Shown: in pieces, positions 11,572 to 22,666 of the stretch | How positions within the stretch are numbered: position 1 is the first letter of the stretch | Layout: the number at the start of each line of letters is the position of its first letter | From: Candidatus Enterovibrio altilux | GTDB lineage: Bacteria > Pseudomonadota > Gammaproteobacteria > Enterobacterales > Vibrionaceae | DNA length: 64,000 nt | Direction of reading: 5' to 3' | Assembly (NCBI RefSeq): GCF_002381345.1 | Contig: NZ_CP020660.1 | Coordinates: 186,001 to 250,000, forward strand | Translations under genes and position numbers: made by a program | Notes under the pieces: generated by a model | Told to the model about the DNA's origin: nothing | What the model saw: the letters and a program-made list of their open reading frames with translations, nothing else | Databases searched by the model: none

Positions 11572-12320
11572 ACTGTACTACTGAGTTTTCAATTGTATAC
11601 TTATACCATAAAATACTTTATTTTAACAAGATGAAACTACATACGTAATCATTACAAATAGTTGATTTATTAATAATTTGGAATTATGTTATGATTACAA
11701 GAATTGATGTGACTGATAGTTAAGGATACAGACTTTAAAATATAAAATGATCAGTGTTGTGATGGTCGAGTGCATAATTATATATAAAATGTATAACCCT
11801 GATTTTGCAAGCTCTCTGTATTCATAAATAATATTTTTCATCACTCTATCTAAAGACTATACAGAGCTTAATGCACTAAAAAATAATAATAGTGTCTCAA
11901 ATTACTATTTTTTCCGTAAAAACTACTATTTTACTAAAAATTGCAGAATATTCACTTACCCCAGACCTATTAAAATGAATAAACAAATAGCTTCACTATA
12001 TTGCGCTCAGTTATAAGATACCAAAAAATATTTTGTACACATTTGATCAAAAAGCAATATGATTTAACTTATCAGTATGATGCTACTCACTGTAGTAGTA
12101 CATCTAGCATAAATAGTTATATAATGGTCAAGATATAGTTTTCAAGACAACGGGTAGCTGTAGCTATCTTAATCTTATTTGCACCTCAATTATTATCAAT
12201 ATTCTGGATACTACGCTACGCGTATGAAACGATAAAGTTCAATAATATTGTACTTTTATTTCTGTAAACTGAGCAGTTTATCTAAAAATTCACAAGTCTC
12301 ATATTATTTTTGATAAAATA
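11572..12320. other. AT-rich spacer with no recognisable gene
   Basis: About 750 bases between the tRNA-Ser gene and an IS5 remnant. No open frame of note and no family signature on either strand. Confidence 0.4.
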
Positions 12321-13321
12321 CCTCATGCGAGTTCAGATCATAAATAATGCCCCCCCACGATTCACTATGAGATAATTACTTTTATTTTAGGTATACCTAG
12401 CCCTATTAACTTATTTAACACTTTTATCATGGCGTAAATTGTACTAACCTGAATATTATTCTATCTTAAATTCAACGTCCCTTAAAATAATTTTTTATTT
12501 AAAAATTATTCTTTATAATAGTGTATAGTAACCGAAGTTTGTTCGCCACTGCTGACTTGAATCGTATAATTTCTGGCAACTGGCCACTAAATTATGCTGA
12601 TGTTTTAGTTCCCAAACCGCGCTCCCTTTTTCAGTGCAATGAATGAACCCACTCGTTTAATACGAACGGTTTCATAACATTGTCTGGTATCGTAAGCTCC
12701 ATCGCCTGATACTGCATTGATTCTTCGGAGAGTTTGTTAAAGCAAGTTAGGTACACTTCACTGTTAACCGCATTGAATGCACTTAACTCAGCAACAATTA
12801 TTTTAAGTGTATTTATATCCGTCACTAAATGTAACTTGCATCAGACTAGAAGTTCCTCATCACCTCCATGCTTTTTCACTTTCTGTTCACCTTTATCGTA
12901 GACTTTAAGCCCCGTAGAATCCATGGGTAAGTACTGGATGGCTCCTTTATTTTTTATTATAAACGTGACGTTAATCGTTTGGGTTCGCTTGCTAATGTAT
13001 TAATAGTGAGGGAATGACAACGGCAGTTGAGCAAGTTTGTACATAGAATAAATAAATCTGTGCAGACCTACCAATGATATTAAAAATAAGCGTTCAACCA
13101 CAATAGCCGTTGCCATGGTGAAGTCATTAAATACACGAAATCTCCTAGGATTATTCTCCTTAGTTTGATTACATAGCTGAATGACTTCTTCATCAATTCA
13201 AAATGTAAATGGGCCATTATTGATTAAAACTTAATGGTACTGCTTCCCGTTGATTGTTTTATAGCGAAGTTTACCTATAGGTCTAAATATTGATTAGTTC
13301 CTTAGCTTAGGAAATAAAGTC
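12321..13321 (-). mobile_element. Decayed IS5-family copy
   Basis: Minus-strand copy of about 1.0 kb. The right end is worn (12321-12345) and carries a run of seven C at 12350-12356. The left end closes with GGAAATAAAGTC at 13310-13321. Broken transposase pieces include HSLNEW and a PNLL-like segment. Confidence 0.85.
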
Positions 13322-13596
13322 GGTCGCCTGAAATTATACGGCTCAGATCAAAAGTGGAAAAACAAGGTATGGTTACCATAAATGTACCCTATCAGAGACG
13401 GCAATGTTCTAAATCAGCAAACTTCCTAGGAGGGCATTGAGCCTAAAGGATTACACAGCTCAAATTAGCAAAATCTTCGCCATGATAAAAGCATTAAATA
13501 AGCTGACCGAGTTAGGTATGCCTAACGTGAAAGCGATTGTCTAATAGTTCATCATGTGGAGATCTGTTATCTGAACTTCAATTAAGAAACCAAGCC
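13322..13596 (+). mobile_element. IS5 3' fragment abutting an inverted copy
   Basis: Plus-strand last quarter of the element, running from the GLY-rich SYQKLYGSNQH region to the right end at 13596. It directly abuts the left end of the preceding minus-strand copy, so the combined unit has right-type ends on both outer sides. Confidence 0.8.
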
Positions 13597-13612
13597 TATT
13601 TCATGTCAGACA

Positions 13613-14464
13613 TTATGCTTCTTCTTGTGCCATCAACTTCGCAATTGCATCACGGTTATTAAACCACATGGCACCACTTTCACGACTATATTGTTTAATA
13701 CACTCAGCAACATCACCATGGCGATTTGCAATCGTTAGCTCTAATAAATCGCGATAAAATTGCAGAGCAGCTTCACATGCGCGAGTATCCATGAAGTAAT
13801 AGCCACCCACTCGTGAATAAATTTTACGCATACCATTCATGGTCAATACATATATCTTATTGCCAGAACGCTGCGCCATGCCTTGAAACAACATGTAATC
13901 AAAATAGTTGAAAGCACGGCCTCGACAAACAGCTTCACACAATTTAGTATCTTGCTTGCCAAATGTGTCAAAAATTTTCTTCACGTCTTGCTGAATCGCA
14001 ATTTTTTCTTCTACAGCGTCAACAAATACACTGAAGCTATCGCTCGCAAGCAAGTTTTCACAACGGCCAATGATTCTCGTAATCAAAGCTGAACATGACG
14101 GTGCATCACCTTTAATTGCATAGCACATAAAAATGCTACTAATATCGGTCCTGGATGCAAGCAAGTTTTCAAGAACTCCATGAACGTCTTCACCTTCAAG
14201 TGTCACGAGGGTATCTAGAATGCTCAAACTAGACGTATTCATATAATCATTTACCCGCGTGGGTTTACCGTGCTGAATAGTTAACCAACCATCTCGCGCT
14301 AAACGCTGAAGTACTTCACGTAGTGTGGTTCGAGTCACGCCGATAAGTTCTGACAACTCTCGCTCTGCAGGCAAAATAGAACCTTTAGGAAAGTGATTAT
14401 TCCAGATGCTTTCAATTATGTATTTCTCAGCAAATGTTGCCGGACTATCAGCTTTAATAACCAT
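13613..14464 (-). CDS. fadR: Fatty acid metabolism regulator FadR
   Basis: GntR-family regulator that binds long-chain acyl-CoA, represses fad genes and activates fatty acid synthesis genes. The protein is 283 aa. The N-terminal winged helix shows PAERELSELIGVTRTTLREV (about residues 38-57) and QHGKPTRVND. The C-terminal acyl-CoA domain is longer than the 239-residue E. coli protein because of an insertion near residues 135-175, a known feature of Vibrio FadR. The start MVIKADSPATFAEKYI aligns with E. coli. In vibrios nhaB lies divergently next to fadR; here only a spacer and an IS tip are present. Confidence 0.95.
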   Translation of the reverse strand: MVIKADSPATFAEKYIIESIWNNHFPKGSILPAERELSELIGVTRTTLREVLQRLARDGWLTIQHGKPTRVNDYMNTSSLSILDTLVTLEGEDVHGVLENLLASRTDISSIFMCYAIKGDAPSCSALITRIIGRCENLLASDSFSVFVDAVEEKIAIQQDVKKIFDTFGKQDTKLCEAVCRGRAFNYFDYMLFQGMAQRSGNKIYVLTMNGMRKIYSRVGGYYFMDTRACEAALQFYRDLLELTIANRHGDVAECIKQYSRESGAMWFNNRDAIAKLMAQEEA

Positions 14465-14635
14465 TTGATATTGTACCCAAGTTGTTTCTTATCTTGATTA
14501 GGAACTCATCATACCACTTCTAACGGCAACCAAGAAATCTTCTAGTGACATCATTTAACCCTGTACTGTAAGATTAGTTGACATACAGAAGCAATGTTTT
14601 CCTAGCGCTACAACTAACGTTACAACAAAACCGAT

Positions 14636-14693
14636 TCTAGCTATTTAGAGCATAGACTGATAATGTAGTTCCCTGATTTAGGAAATAAAGTCC
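14636..14693 (-). mobile_element. Solo IS5 left end
   Basis: A 58-base relic equal to the reverse complement of the IS5 left end, closing GATTTAGGAAATAAAGTCC. The rest of the element is absent. Confidence 0.75.
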
Positions 14694-14789
14694 AAATAGT
14701 CCTGAATCAACTTTACGATAGAAACGATATGCATAATAAAAAATCGTCTTCATATCTGTCGACGTTCTGAGTTTTTATCACGTGATCAT

Positions 14790-15653
<864 letters not shown>

Positions 15654-15657
15654 CTAA

Positions 15658-16467
15658 TTAGTGAAAAATTGGGGTTTCTGCCATCAATGCTTTAACTTGT
15701 AACTTTAGTAATTCAGCCGAAGGATCATCCGGACATTGAGCAATAAAATATTCATAGTCTTCCGCCGCTATCCAGTCGCATTTTAGCTGTTGGAGAATAT
15801 AGCCACGGTCACGAATTTCATAGGGGTCATCAGGGTTAAATGTCAAAGCAAGTTCACTACAGCGTAATGCCATAGAGTAATTTTCTTCACGAAGAAGTGC
15901 GCTTTTTACGACTGCGAGCCAACGGCCAATCAGCGTAGCATTGTTTGATGCTTTTAAATATTCAATTTTTACTTCTGCGTTTGGTCCTTCTTTGCCCACC
16001 AACCAACCCCGCAAAATACGCTGCGATAAATACTCGCCATCAAACGGATTTATGTATCGTGCTTCTTTATCTAGCCCATTTACTTTCAATATCATTTGTG
16101 TGGGATACCCCACAGGCTGCAATGGTAGATCTAATCGATGTGCCAAGTAGAGAAAGAGTGTACCTAAACTTACAGGAATACCTTTTCGACGTCTCAATAC
16201 TTTTTCTATAAAGACATTATCAGATGAAAAGTCTTGCTCAAAATCACCTTTAAACTTCCATTCTTTATAAAACAAACGGAGTAGACCATCCAATCGAAAT
16301 TCAGCATTAGTTTCACCTGCTAGTAAATGGTCGGTTTCTTGAGCAAGGTGCTCAAGTTCAGTACTCACCCAATGCAAGGACATCGTTGGATCAATGGCTA
16401 CATTCAGTGCCAGAGCACCTTCAACTAATGTTAGTTTATCTAATTTTTGATCCGCAAACGCCATCAT
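15658..16467 (-). CDS. sirB1: SirB1 family protein (transglutaminase-like plus TPR)
   Basis: The protein is 269 aa, the length of YchA/SirB1 (UPF0162). The N-terminal half is transglutaminase-like (EKVLRRRKGIPVSLGTLFLY, LPLQPVGYPTQMIL), and the C-terminal half contains TPR-like helices (ALRCSELALTFNPDDPYEIR, DWIAAEDYEYFIAQCPDD). The molecular role of the family is not established. In relatives the gene lies between sirB2 and kdsA behind hemA-prfA-prmC, which matches the local order once an inversion is undone. Confidence 0.92.
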   Translation of the reverse strand: MMAFADQKLDKLTLVEGALALNVAIDPTMSLHWVSTELEHLAQETDHLLAGETNAEFRLDGLLRLFYKEWKFKGDFEQDFSSDNVFIEKVLRRRKGIPVSLGTLFLYLAHRLDLPLQPVGYPTQMILKVNGLDKEARYINPFDGEYLSQRILRGWLVGKEGPNAEVKIEYLKASNNATLIGRWLAVVKSALLREENYSMALRCSELALTFNPDDPYEIRDRGYILQQLKCDWIAAEDYEYFIAQCPDDPSAELLKLQVKALMAETPIFH

Positions 16468-16491
16468 TTTTACCTCAATAACTACGATGTT

Positions 16492-17705
16492 TTGATTATT
16501 ATCAAATTAGCAGCTGCATAAACCCAACTTAAAGTACCGAAGAAAGCAAACAGACAAAATAAGATACTTTGGTTCTAATTGAGTGCAAAAAAACTAAGAG
16601 CAATGTTAACAGTCTCAGAAGTTAATTTTTTCGTCATCCATTCCGCTTAAAACTCCAATAGTGTGAAACTAATGACAAAAACCAAAAAATATACCAGGGA
16701 GAAACAGTCCTATATTAGCTTTGTTTCCTAATTCATGTTTCGATAGAAAATGGCAACATGATTCACTATTAGACAATCGCTTTTATTTTAAGCATACTTG
16801 ACCCTGTCAGCTTATGTAACGCTTTTATCATGGTGTAGATTACACTAATCTGAACATTATGCTCCCTTAGGCACAATGTTCCTCCCAGTAAATTTTTTAA
16901 CTCGAAGCATTGCAATCGCTGATAGGGAACGTTTATGGTAACCATACCTCACCTTGCAACGCTGAGTTTAACCGTATAACTTCTGGTAACCGACCGCTAA
17001 ATTACTCTGATGATCTCGTTTTCAAAAAAATCTCTTTTTTGGTGAGATAAGTAAAATCACTCGTTTAATACGAATGGTGTCGTAAGCATCATTACCTGAT
17101 ATTTCATTAATTTTTCAGCAGATCTGTTGTAACAAGTTAGATAGTATTCCACAGTTAGTCACATGTGATGCATTTAACTCAGCAGCAATTATTTTATGCG
17201 TATTTATGTTGACGACTACATATAATTTACACAAAACTAAACAGTTTTCGTCTGTATCATGCTTTTTTGTACTTGCTATTATTCTGCACCGTAGACTGTA
17301 AGCTCTGCAGAATCAATGGCTAAATACTGGATGGTTCCTTTAATATTCGTCTTGAGCTTGATACTAATCGTTTTGGCTTGCTTACTAATGCATGAATAGT
17401 GAACTACTCTTCATTAAAATTTGATTATACTGCTTCCAGTTAGTTATTTTGTAGCGAATCTTGTTCGTAGACCTGAATATTGTAAGTTAACCTAGCTGTT
17501 TAGAGTGTAGATTGATAGTTTAATTCCTTGATTTAGGAAATAAAGCCTGCCATATCGATAATATGAGGTACGATTTTCACCCACTTTTATTCAAGCATTT
17601 TGCCACTTATCATTCGATAAACGAATACGACAATGAACAAGGATACGTTGAGCACAGTAATTAGAGGGTGTATGTGCCCAATGCTATGCACCTAATCTGC
17701 CAATC
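16492..17705 (-). pseudogene. sirB2: sirB2, interrupted by an IS5 copy
   Basis: Two pieces of a SirB2-type membrane protein flank an IS5 copy. The N-terminal piece (about 17551-17705) reads LNVSLFIVVFVYRMISGKML, then E, a stop and KWVKIVPHIIDM, which is the SirB2 signature around KWVKIVPH. The C-terminal piece just upstream of sirB1 ends FAFFGTLSWVYAAANLIIIK and a TAG at 16492-16494, 24 bases before the sirB1 start. The IS occupies 16718-17547. Both the insertion and the internal stop abolish the gene. Confidence 0.72.
16718..17547 (-). mobile_element. Decayed IS5-family copy inside sirB2
   Basis: Minus-strand copy with both terminal repeats (GCTTTGTTTCCTAATTC near 16718 and GATTTAGGAAATAAAGCC ending 17547). 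It lacks about 280 bases between the mid part and the left end (near 17400-17410). Transposase frames are broken. Confidence 0.87.
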
Positions 17706-18016
17706 ACTTTATAATTTATTGTGTTGCACCAGATCAACCTTAATGTACTTATTCATTCCGCTTTATTATTGACTAAGCTCAATCAATTTGAAAATGTTTA
17801 TTGGAGCATCTGAAACTTGTCATTTATTCTTGACGTTTAAAAAATTTGTAATCTCTGACAGAGTCATCGTGAAAAACTATTCAATAATTTTTTTAAAACA
17901 ACATGTACTGCAAAAGTAAACGTTGTTACTTGCTTGTTTTTTCGTCACCTTTCATAGCCGCTCTATCTAGTATAATATTGTGCCAGTAAGTTGATTGATA
18001 ATTTTAGTTCAATTTG
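17706..18016. other. Spacer upstream of the sirB2 relic
   Basis: About 310 AT-rich bases. No gene signature on either strand. Under the inversion model this is close to the former junction with prmC. Confidence 0.35.
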
Positions 18017-18242
18017 GGCTTTGTTTCATAAATCAGGGAACTAAATTATCAACCTATGTTCTAAACGGCTAGGTTCACGTAATGATTCAGGTTTATAAAC
18101 AAGCTTCGTTACAAAACAATCCACTGGAAGCAATATTACCCAATTATAATCAATTAGTTGTTCACTGATATTTGAATTTACTGAAGAAAATATTCAGTTA
18201 TACGATCAAATCGAACAAAATAATCGTAGGAAGCCTAGTTAA
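18017..18242 (+). mobile_element. IS5 5' fragment
   Basis: Plus-strand first fifth of the element, beginning GGCTTTGTTTCATAAATCAG. It fades out near 18242. Confidence 0.8.
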
Positions 18243-18330
18243 TGCTTGTAAGCATTGAAGGGACTAAATTACGTAATACTTAAGAGCCATACTGTAAACT
18301 ATGCAAGTTTTTCTCACCAATAACCAAAAA

Positions 18331-18400
18331 TAACATTTAAACTTCAACATGATAAGACTCGTGTTAGTCGAGTATGTGGCTACATAAAAATGAATTTATT
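18331..18400 (+). repeat. Degenerate direct repeat, copy 2 of 2
   Basis: Resembles 5087-5160 (see that entry). It lies between an IS5 5' fragment and a minus-strand IS5 copy. Confidence 0.4.
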
Positions 18401-18403
18401 TCA

Positions 18404-19088
18404 CCCTTTTATCATTGAAGCAGTTTCACTAATTTGGGCATTGTGATCCCATAGATGTAATATTCCTCCGAGTAGTTTTTGGTTCAAAAAATTATCGTTT
18501 TTAAGCAAGAACGTTTAGGGTAATCATACCTCGTTTTTTTATGATGCTTTGATCCATCTAACTTCAAGCCACTAACCACTAAATTGCGCGGATAATATCA
18601 TTTTTTTAAAATATTTTTTTGATAAAATGATGCTAACCGCTCGTTTCATGCGAACGGCTTCAGAATACTAGTTTGTGTCGTAAGCACCATCTTCTAATAT
18701 TTATAAAAAATACTTTACCGACAGTCACATTTCATGAACTTAACACAGCAACAGTGATTTCATGCGTATTTATATCGATCGTTAAATGTCATTTACGTAA
18801 AACTCAACGTTTTCCATCAGGTTCATATTGTTTTACTTACAATTTACCTTCAACATAAATTTTTAGTTTCTTAAAATCCATTGCAAGTGCTGGATGGTTC
18901 CTTTAGTCTGCGTCTTGAATATGATATTAACCACTGTAGTTTGCTTGAAATAGTATTTAATGAATCTGTACAGGCCTCTAAATAGCATTACAAATACTCA
19001 TTTGACCATGAAAATAGTTGTACTGGTTAAGTTGTTAAATAACCAAGGCCTCTCACGATTACCCTGCTTAGATTGATTCCATAGCTTA
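18404..19088 (-). mobile_element. Decayed IS5-family copy, both tips missing
   Basis: Minus-strand internal part of the element. It contains an in-frame TGA at the codon between KR and V in the conserved KR-x-VWRKLH block (revcomp of 18800-18815). Confidence 0.8.
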
Positions 19089-19142
19089 GGCTTTATTTCC
19101 TGATTCAGGGAGCTAAACGAGCAATCTATGTTCTAAACAGGA
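19089..19142 (+). mobile_element. IS5 left tip
   Basis: A 54-base plus-strand tip starting GGCTTTATTTCCTGATTCAG, directly joined to the preceding inverted copy and ending 15 bases before yjfM. Confidence 0.75.
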
Positions 19143-19156
19143 TATAGATGGTAACG

Positions 19157-19747
19157 TTAACCGCCCCAACCTTTACTACTAGAGCGGCTCCAGCTAGACT
19201 TTGCTGCAACTTTAGAGCCAAAGCCTCCCCGAGAAATAGTTTTGGTTACTGCGGGTTTCTGCTTCAGGTGATCCTTGGGAACATAAACTTTGGAATATCG
19301 CCCTTTCTTACCGTAAGAGTATCCGTCAGAAGAGATCCAACTGCCATAATAAGAACTCCCAGGGTAGGTAGAGCTGAATATAGGTTGCTGGTAGTAAGGT
19401 TGATTATTTATAGCTCGACCAAACATGAATCCGGCCATTGCTGGCATAAACCAATCATTTTGAGGGGCACGAATACAACTATTGTAGCCAAATTCATGGC
19501 TGCAATCATCGCGAGAGTCGTATTTCGGCGCCGTACTCGCTGCGCTATCCACAGCATCTTGATAAGCCGCACGGCATACGTTACTGTATCCAGGATTATC
19601 ATCGATACAATCAGGAACATTAGCATAGATGTTCATCGTTTTGCCGTTATCACTGCAACCAGATACCAAAATAATGGCCATAATGGTTACCGTTGGTTTC
19701 CAGCTTTTACGCATTTGAGCTCTTATGACCTGTTGGCTTCTTTTCAT
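19157..19747 (-). CDS. yjfM: DUF1190 lipoprotein, YjfM type
   Basis: Last gene of the six-gene minus-strand operon. I choose the ATG at 19747 (MKRSQQVIRAQMRKSWKP) because an AAAGGAA ribosome site precedes it and DUF1190 proteins begin MKRS; the protein is 196 aa. A hydrophobic segment ends in a lipobox (ILVSGC, Cys near 35), so it is probably a lipoprotein. The middle is rich in Tyr, Ser and Gly, and the C-terminus ends in a basic Ser/Gly tail (SRGGFG... GWGG) typical of the family. It lies 11 bases behind yjfL. Function unknown; related YgiB-type proteins accompany ATP-grasp ligases of the YgiC/YjfC group, whose local member is at 28223. Confidence 0.85.
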   Translation of the reverse strand: MKRSQQVIRAQMRKSWKPTVTIMAIILVSGCSDNGKTMNIYANVPDCIDDNPGYSNVCRAAYQDAVDSAASTAPKYDSRDDCSHEFGYNSCIRAPQNDWFMPAMAGFMFGRAINNQPYYQQPIFSSTYPGSSYYGSWISSDGYSYGKKGRYSKVYVPKDHLKQKPAVTKTISRGGFGSKVAAKSSWSRSSSKGWGG

Positions 19748-19758
19748 GTCAATTCCTT

Positions 19759-20175
19759 TTAATACGTCATGCAAGCCGCATTAAGCTGACCAATGGCGAT
19801 AGACATCGAACCCATAATAATACCCGCTGAGATCTCATTGTTTTGAATACGTTCAACTAATTTTGGCATGAAACCATATCTGACAATTAAGAAAGCTAGA
19901 ATTTGAGTGATAAGTGCAATAATGCCCCAAATGACAAAATCTAAGATGTTCACTGAGTTACTGGCTGCACTTGCGATGGTTACGCTATATCCAATAAAAG
20001 CACCAGATAGTGTGAGGGCAGCTGCAATATTATGTTCTTCTTTTAATAGATGCCATTCATCATAAGGTGTAATGCGTATATAAACGAATTTAAAAATTAT
20101 TAAAAATAAAAGCGATAAACCTAGATAAAGAGCGAATGAACCAAGGTTTACCAATGAAAGTGCGAGTTGAGACAT
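19759..20175 (-). CDS. yjfL: DUF350 inner-membrane protein, YjfL type
   Basis: The protein is 138 aa with four predicted transmembrane helices (about residues 10-31, 49-70, 80-101 and 115-135). It carries the DUF350 pattern of two repeated helical pairs (NIAAALTLSGAFIGYSVTIA, NEISAGIIMGSMSIAIGQLN). Biochemical function unknown. In E. coli yjfL sits between yjfK and yjfM, as here. Spacing to the neighbours is 37 and 11 bases, consistent with one transcript. Confidence 0.87.
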   Translation of the reverse strand: MSQLALSLVNLGSFALYLGLSLLFLIIFKFVYIRITPYDEWHLLKEEHNIAAALTLSGAFIGYSVTIASAASNSVNILDFVIWGIIALITQILAFLIVRYGFMPKLVERIQNNEISAGIIMGSMSIAIGQLNAACMTY

Positions 20176-20212
20176 AAGAGTTCCTTTCTACATTTGATGT
20201 TTGGCGACGGGT

Positions 20213-20842
20213 TTAGCCCGTACTGGTAAAGTCAGTGAAAGATAGTGGTATACCTGTGCTTAGTACAATTACATGTTCGGTATGATACTCTGATATAATT
20301 TCTTCACCAGAGACTAATAATGATTCGAAGATATCTTCACCAGCTTTTCGTTCGTAAACCATGATGAATTGGTCGGTTGTTGATGTGCTCCCATCTTCGG
20401 CCCAGGTCTTTTCGGTCATTGCAACTGGTTGTGTGTTGTCCCAAACTTTTTCGTAAGTTATGCCATTTAGATTCCAATAGGGTTGGACAATCTTGTTGGT
20501 TATCCAATCATTCCACACGGCGTCCGTATTGACAGGCTTGGACTCGTAAAAATAAAATAAATGCACTTCATTCACATCCAAATCATTAATGCCGGACTGT
20601 AATACTTGAAAATACCCATCATCATCGGTATAGAATCTGATTAACCGAGTTTGAGCATCTAGTCTAACTTCACCAACTGCTTTGATTATTTGAATTCTGG
20701 ATACTTGATCTATTGTTAAAATTGGCTCTATCAGTCGAAACTTCAGATCGTCTAGTTCTATCGCTCCTCCTAATCGCAGTCCAAGCACCTCAGGAGCGCT
20801 GGCTTCTAGTGCGGGAGTGCGTTTTTTTAACCAATTAAACAT
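20213..20842 (-). CDS. yjfK: DUF2491 family protein, YjfK type
   Basis: The protein is 209 aa. The N-terminus MFNWLKKRTP followed by PEVLGLRLGGAIELDDLKFR is characteristic of YjfK (DUF2491). No transmembrane segment or signal peptide is seen, so it is probably cytosolic. The function is not established. In E. coli the gene follows yjfJ directly; here a potassium channel gene lies between them. Confidence 0.85.
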   Translation of the reverse strand: MFNWLKKRTPALEASAPEVLGLRLGGAIELDDLKFRLIEPILTIDQVSRIQIIKAVGEVRLDAQTRLIRFYTDDDGYFQVLQSGINDLDVNEVHLFYFYESKPVNTDAVWNDWITNKIVQPYWNLNGITYEKVWDNTQPVAMTEKTWAEDGSTSTTDQFIMVYERKAGEDIFESLLVSGEEIISEYHTEHVIVLSTGIPLSFTDFTSTG

Positions 20843-20908
20843 ATAAAGCTCCGATAATCAGGGTTCACAAATACGACAACATATCATGAATTCAGTGATT
20901 GTATATTA

Positions 20909-21952
20909 TTACGCTGCGCTGCGGGGCCACTGAAATTTATTTACTCGTTCATCAGCAATATAAAAAAGTCGAGTACCTTCTTTAATGTGAGTATCGAATG
21001 AGGGATTTAAGGCTAATCCTCTCCCAGTATCTATGCCGATGAGCGTGGCATCGTGTATATTTTTGAAATAAATGAATAAATCTTTAACTGTTAATGTCGG
21101 TGATTCTGGCGGATATTTTACAGAATATTGCGTCATTCCTTTTTGACTGTGAAGTAGCTCGTGATGTAGTTCACTAGAACCAGGGTCAACAGCTTCTTTT
21201 GCCAACATTGCAACAGATAATGATGGTATACACTCCACATTAGGACAATGTTGTTTGAGAAGATCACATAGTACTGCTTCATTGAAATAAGCCAGTATAT
21301 GAGCGTTAGGATTTTTATTTGAACAAAATAAGGCAGCAGAAAGGGTAATGTCATCTTGTTCATTGTCGATGATGATACAATCTGCTTCTGCTACTCCCGC
21401 TCTTTCCATCCCTACAGTATCAGTGAAGCTAGCCAGTTGAACAAAATCTATGTCTTCTGGTAATGGATTTTCCATTTCTGGTCTGATACATAATAAAATG
21501 CGACGGCGTTTTTTCTCTTCATGTAATAGCATTTGGATAAGGTACAATGTGCGTTGTCCATTCCAACCTAAAATTAAAATATGCCCAGACACGTTGACTC
21601 TTCTTTTCCCCATTATGCTGCTTTTCCAGAGTTGCATCGTCATAGCGGCAAGCCGACCGATTGTGAGACCAAACAAACTCAATCCAGCAGGAATGACAAA
21701 AAGTACAACAATCCATTTACCTGCAACAGTCTGCGGATACATATCCCCATAACCGACAGTCGAAGTGGTGACTAATAGGTAGTAAATAAAATCAGTAATG
21801 TTTAATGTGAGTGCTTGTTCCCCAACAATACGCAGCATCAACCAACAAATGACACTGTAGACTATCCACGCAAATAATATATTTCTACCAGAGAGGTAAC
21901 TGAACTGTGTAAACAGCCATCGGCGCATAAGTAGCCAAAAATACATAACCAT
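20909..21952 (-). CDS. Potassium channel with RCK-type domain
   Basis: The protein is 347 aa. A two-helix channel module is visible: TM1 about 26-44, pore helix 53-63, selectivity filter TVGYGD at 65-70, TM2 about 79-100. From residue 121 a Rossmann-type RCK/TrkA-N domain follows (VSGHILILGWNGQRT), with a weaker TrkA-C-like tail (THIKEGTRLFYIADE). The second and third glycines of the usual nucleotide loop are not clear, so ligand preference is unknown. The gene lies 6 bases after yjfJ and 66 before yjfK. E. coli yjfIJKLMC lacks this channel. Likely role: membrane potential or K+ flux linked to the PspA-like neighbour (inference). Confidence 0.88.
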   Translation of the reverse strand: MVMYFWLLMRRWLFTQFSYLSGRNILFAWIVYSVICWLMLRIVGEQALTLNITDFIYYLLVTTSTVGYGDMYPQTVAGKWIVVLFVIPAGLSLFGLTIGRLAAMTMQLWKSSIMGKRRVNVSGHILILGWNGQRTLYLIQMLLHEEKKRRRILLCIRPEMENPLPEDIDFVQLASFTDTVGMERAGVAEADCIIIDNEQDDITLSAALFCSNKNPNAHILAYFNEAVLCDLLKQHCPNVECIPSLSVAMLAKEAVDPGSSELHHELLHSQKGMTQYSVKYPPESPTLTVKDLFIYFKNIHDATLIGIDTGRGLALNPSFDTHIKEGTRLFYIADERVNKFQWPRSAA

Positions 21953-21958
21953 CCTCTA

Positions 21959-22654
21959 TTAAAGGTATTTTTTCCCTAAAATACGGGCAAGTTCGTCTTC
22001 AGCAGATGCACTTTGATTGCCTATGATGCCTGCTTCGTGCAGTTTTTTATCGAAGCTACTACCGGATAGTTCGTGTTCTAGCTCTGTGGCGGCTTCGAAT
22101 TGTGCTTGGCGGTCTTGCTGACGATTTTTAATTCGCTCCAAAGATTCAATAGCAGTATGCATTTTTGCGTTAGCACCTAAATTAGTATTCGATACCGCAA
22201 TTTGGGCTCGTTGTACTGATTCGTTGGCCTTGACCACATCAACTTGTTGCTCAAGTTGGCGCAGCTTGTCTTTAGCTTGTGCAATGTTGGTTTTGAGAGA
22301 CCCTTCTGACTGAATGAATTGTTGGAGGTAGGTGTTTTCTGTATCTTGTTCATTACGAAGTGTGGTTACGCGGGTTGCACACTCTAACGCGAGTTCTTGC
22401 TGACCCTTTTCCATTGCAGTGCGGGCGTGCCCTTCATATTCAGTAACACTGCTATTAAAACTAGCTACTTTTTGAGCTGAAAGTTTGCGCTTAGCGATAA
22501 TGCCCACTAAAGCGTTATCCGAGCGTCTAAGTTCTTCTTTCGCATCTCGAATTTCTTGATCTAAAATCCGTAATGCTTGATTGTCTGCGATTGCTTCAGC
22601 TGCTTCAGTTGCGCCACCTTTCATGGCCATAAATAATTTTTTCCATATGTTCAT
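21959..22654 (-). CDS. yjfJ: PspA/IM30 family protein, YjfJ type
   Basis: The protein is 231 aa, almost entirely predicted coiled coil, with the PspA/IM30 arrangement of long charged helices (LRILDQEIRDAKEELRRSDN, KLSAQKVASFNSSVTEYEGH, LRQLEQQVDVVKANESVQRA). PspA/Vipp1 proteins are ESCRT-III-like and coat damaged inner membrane. The N-terminus MNIWKKLFMAMKG could form the membrane-binding amphipathic helix. It lies 12 bases behind yjfI and 6 before the K+ channel gene. Confidence 0.9.
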   Translation of the reverse strand: MNIWKKLFMAMKGGATEAAEAIADNQALRILDQEIRDAKEELRRSDNALVGIIAKRKLSAQKVASFNSSVTEYEGHARTAMEKGQQELALECATRVTTLRNEQDTENTYLQQFIQSEGSLKTNIAQAKDKLRQLEQQVDVVKANESVQRAQIAVSNTNLGANAKMHTAIESLERIKNRQQDRQAQFEAATELEHELSGSSFDKKLHEAGIIGNQSASAEDELARILGKKYL

Positions 22655-22666
22655 CGTGCGGTTTCC

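Noticed and set aside
12631-12825. 64-codon minus-strand frame
   Set aside because: IS5 transposase fragment (MTDINTLKIIVAELSAFN).
19148-19762. 204-codon open frame on the plus strand opposite yjfM
   Set aside because: It is the antisense shadow of yjfM; the minus-strand frame has a lipobox, a ribosome site and a matching family.
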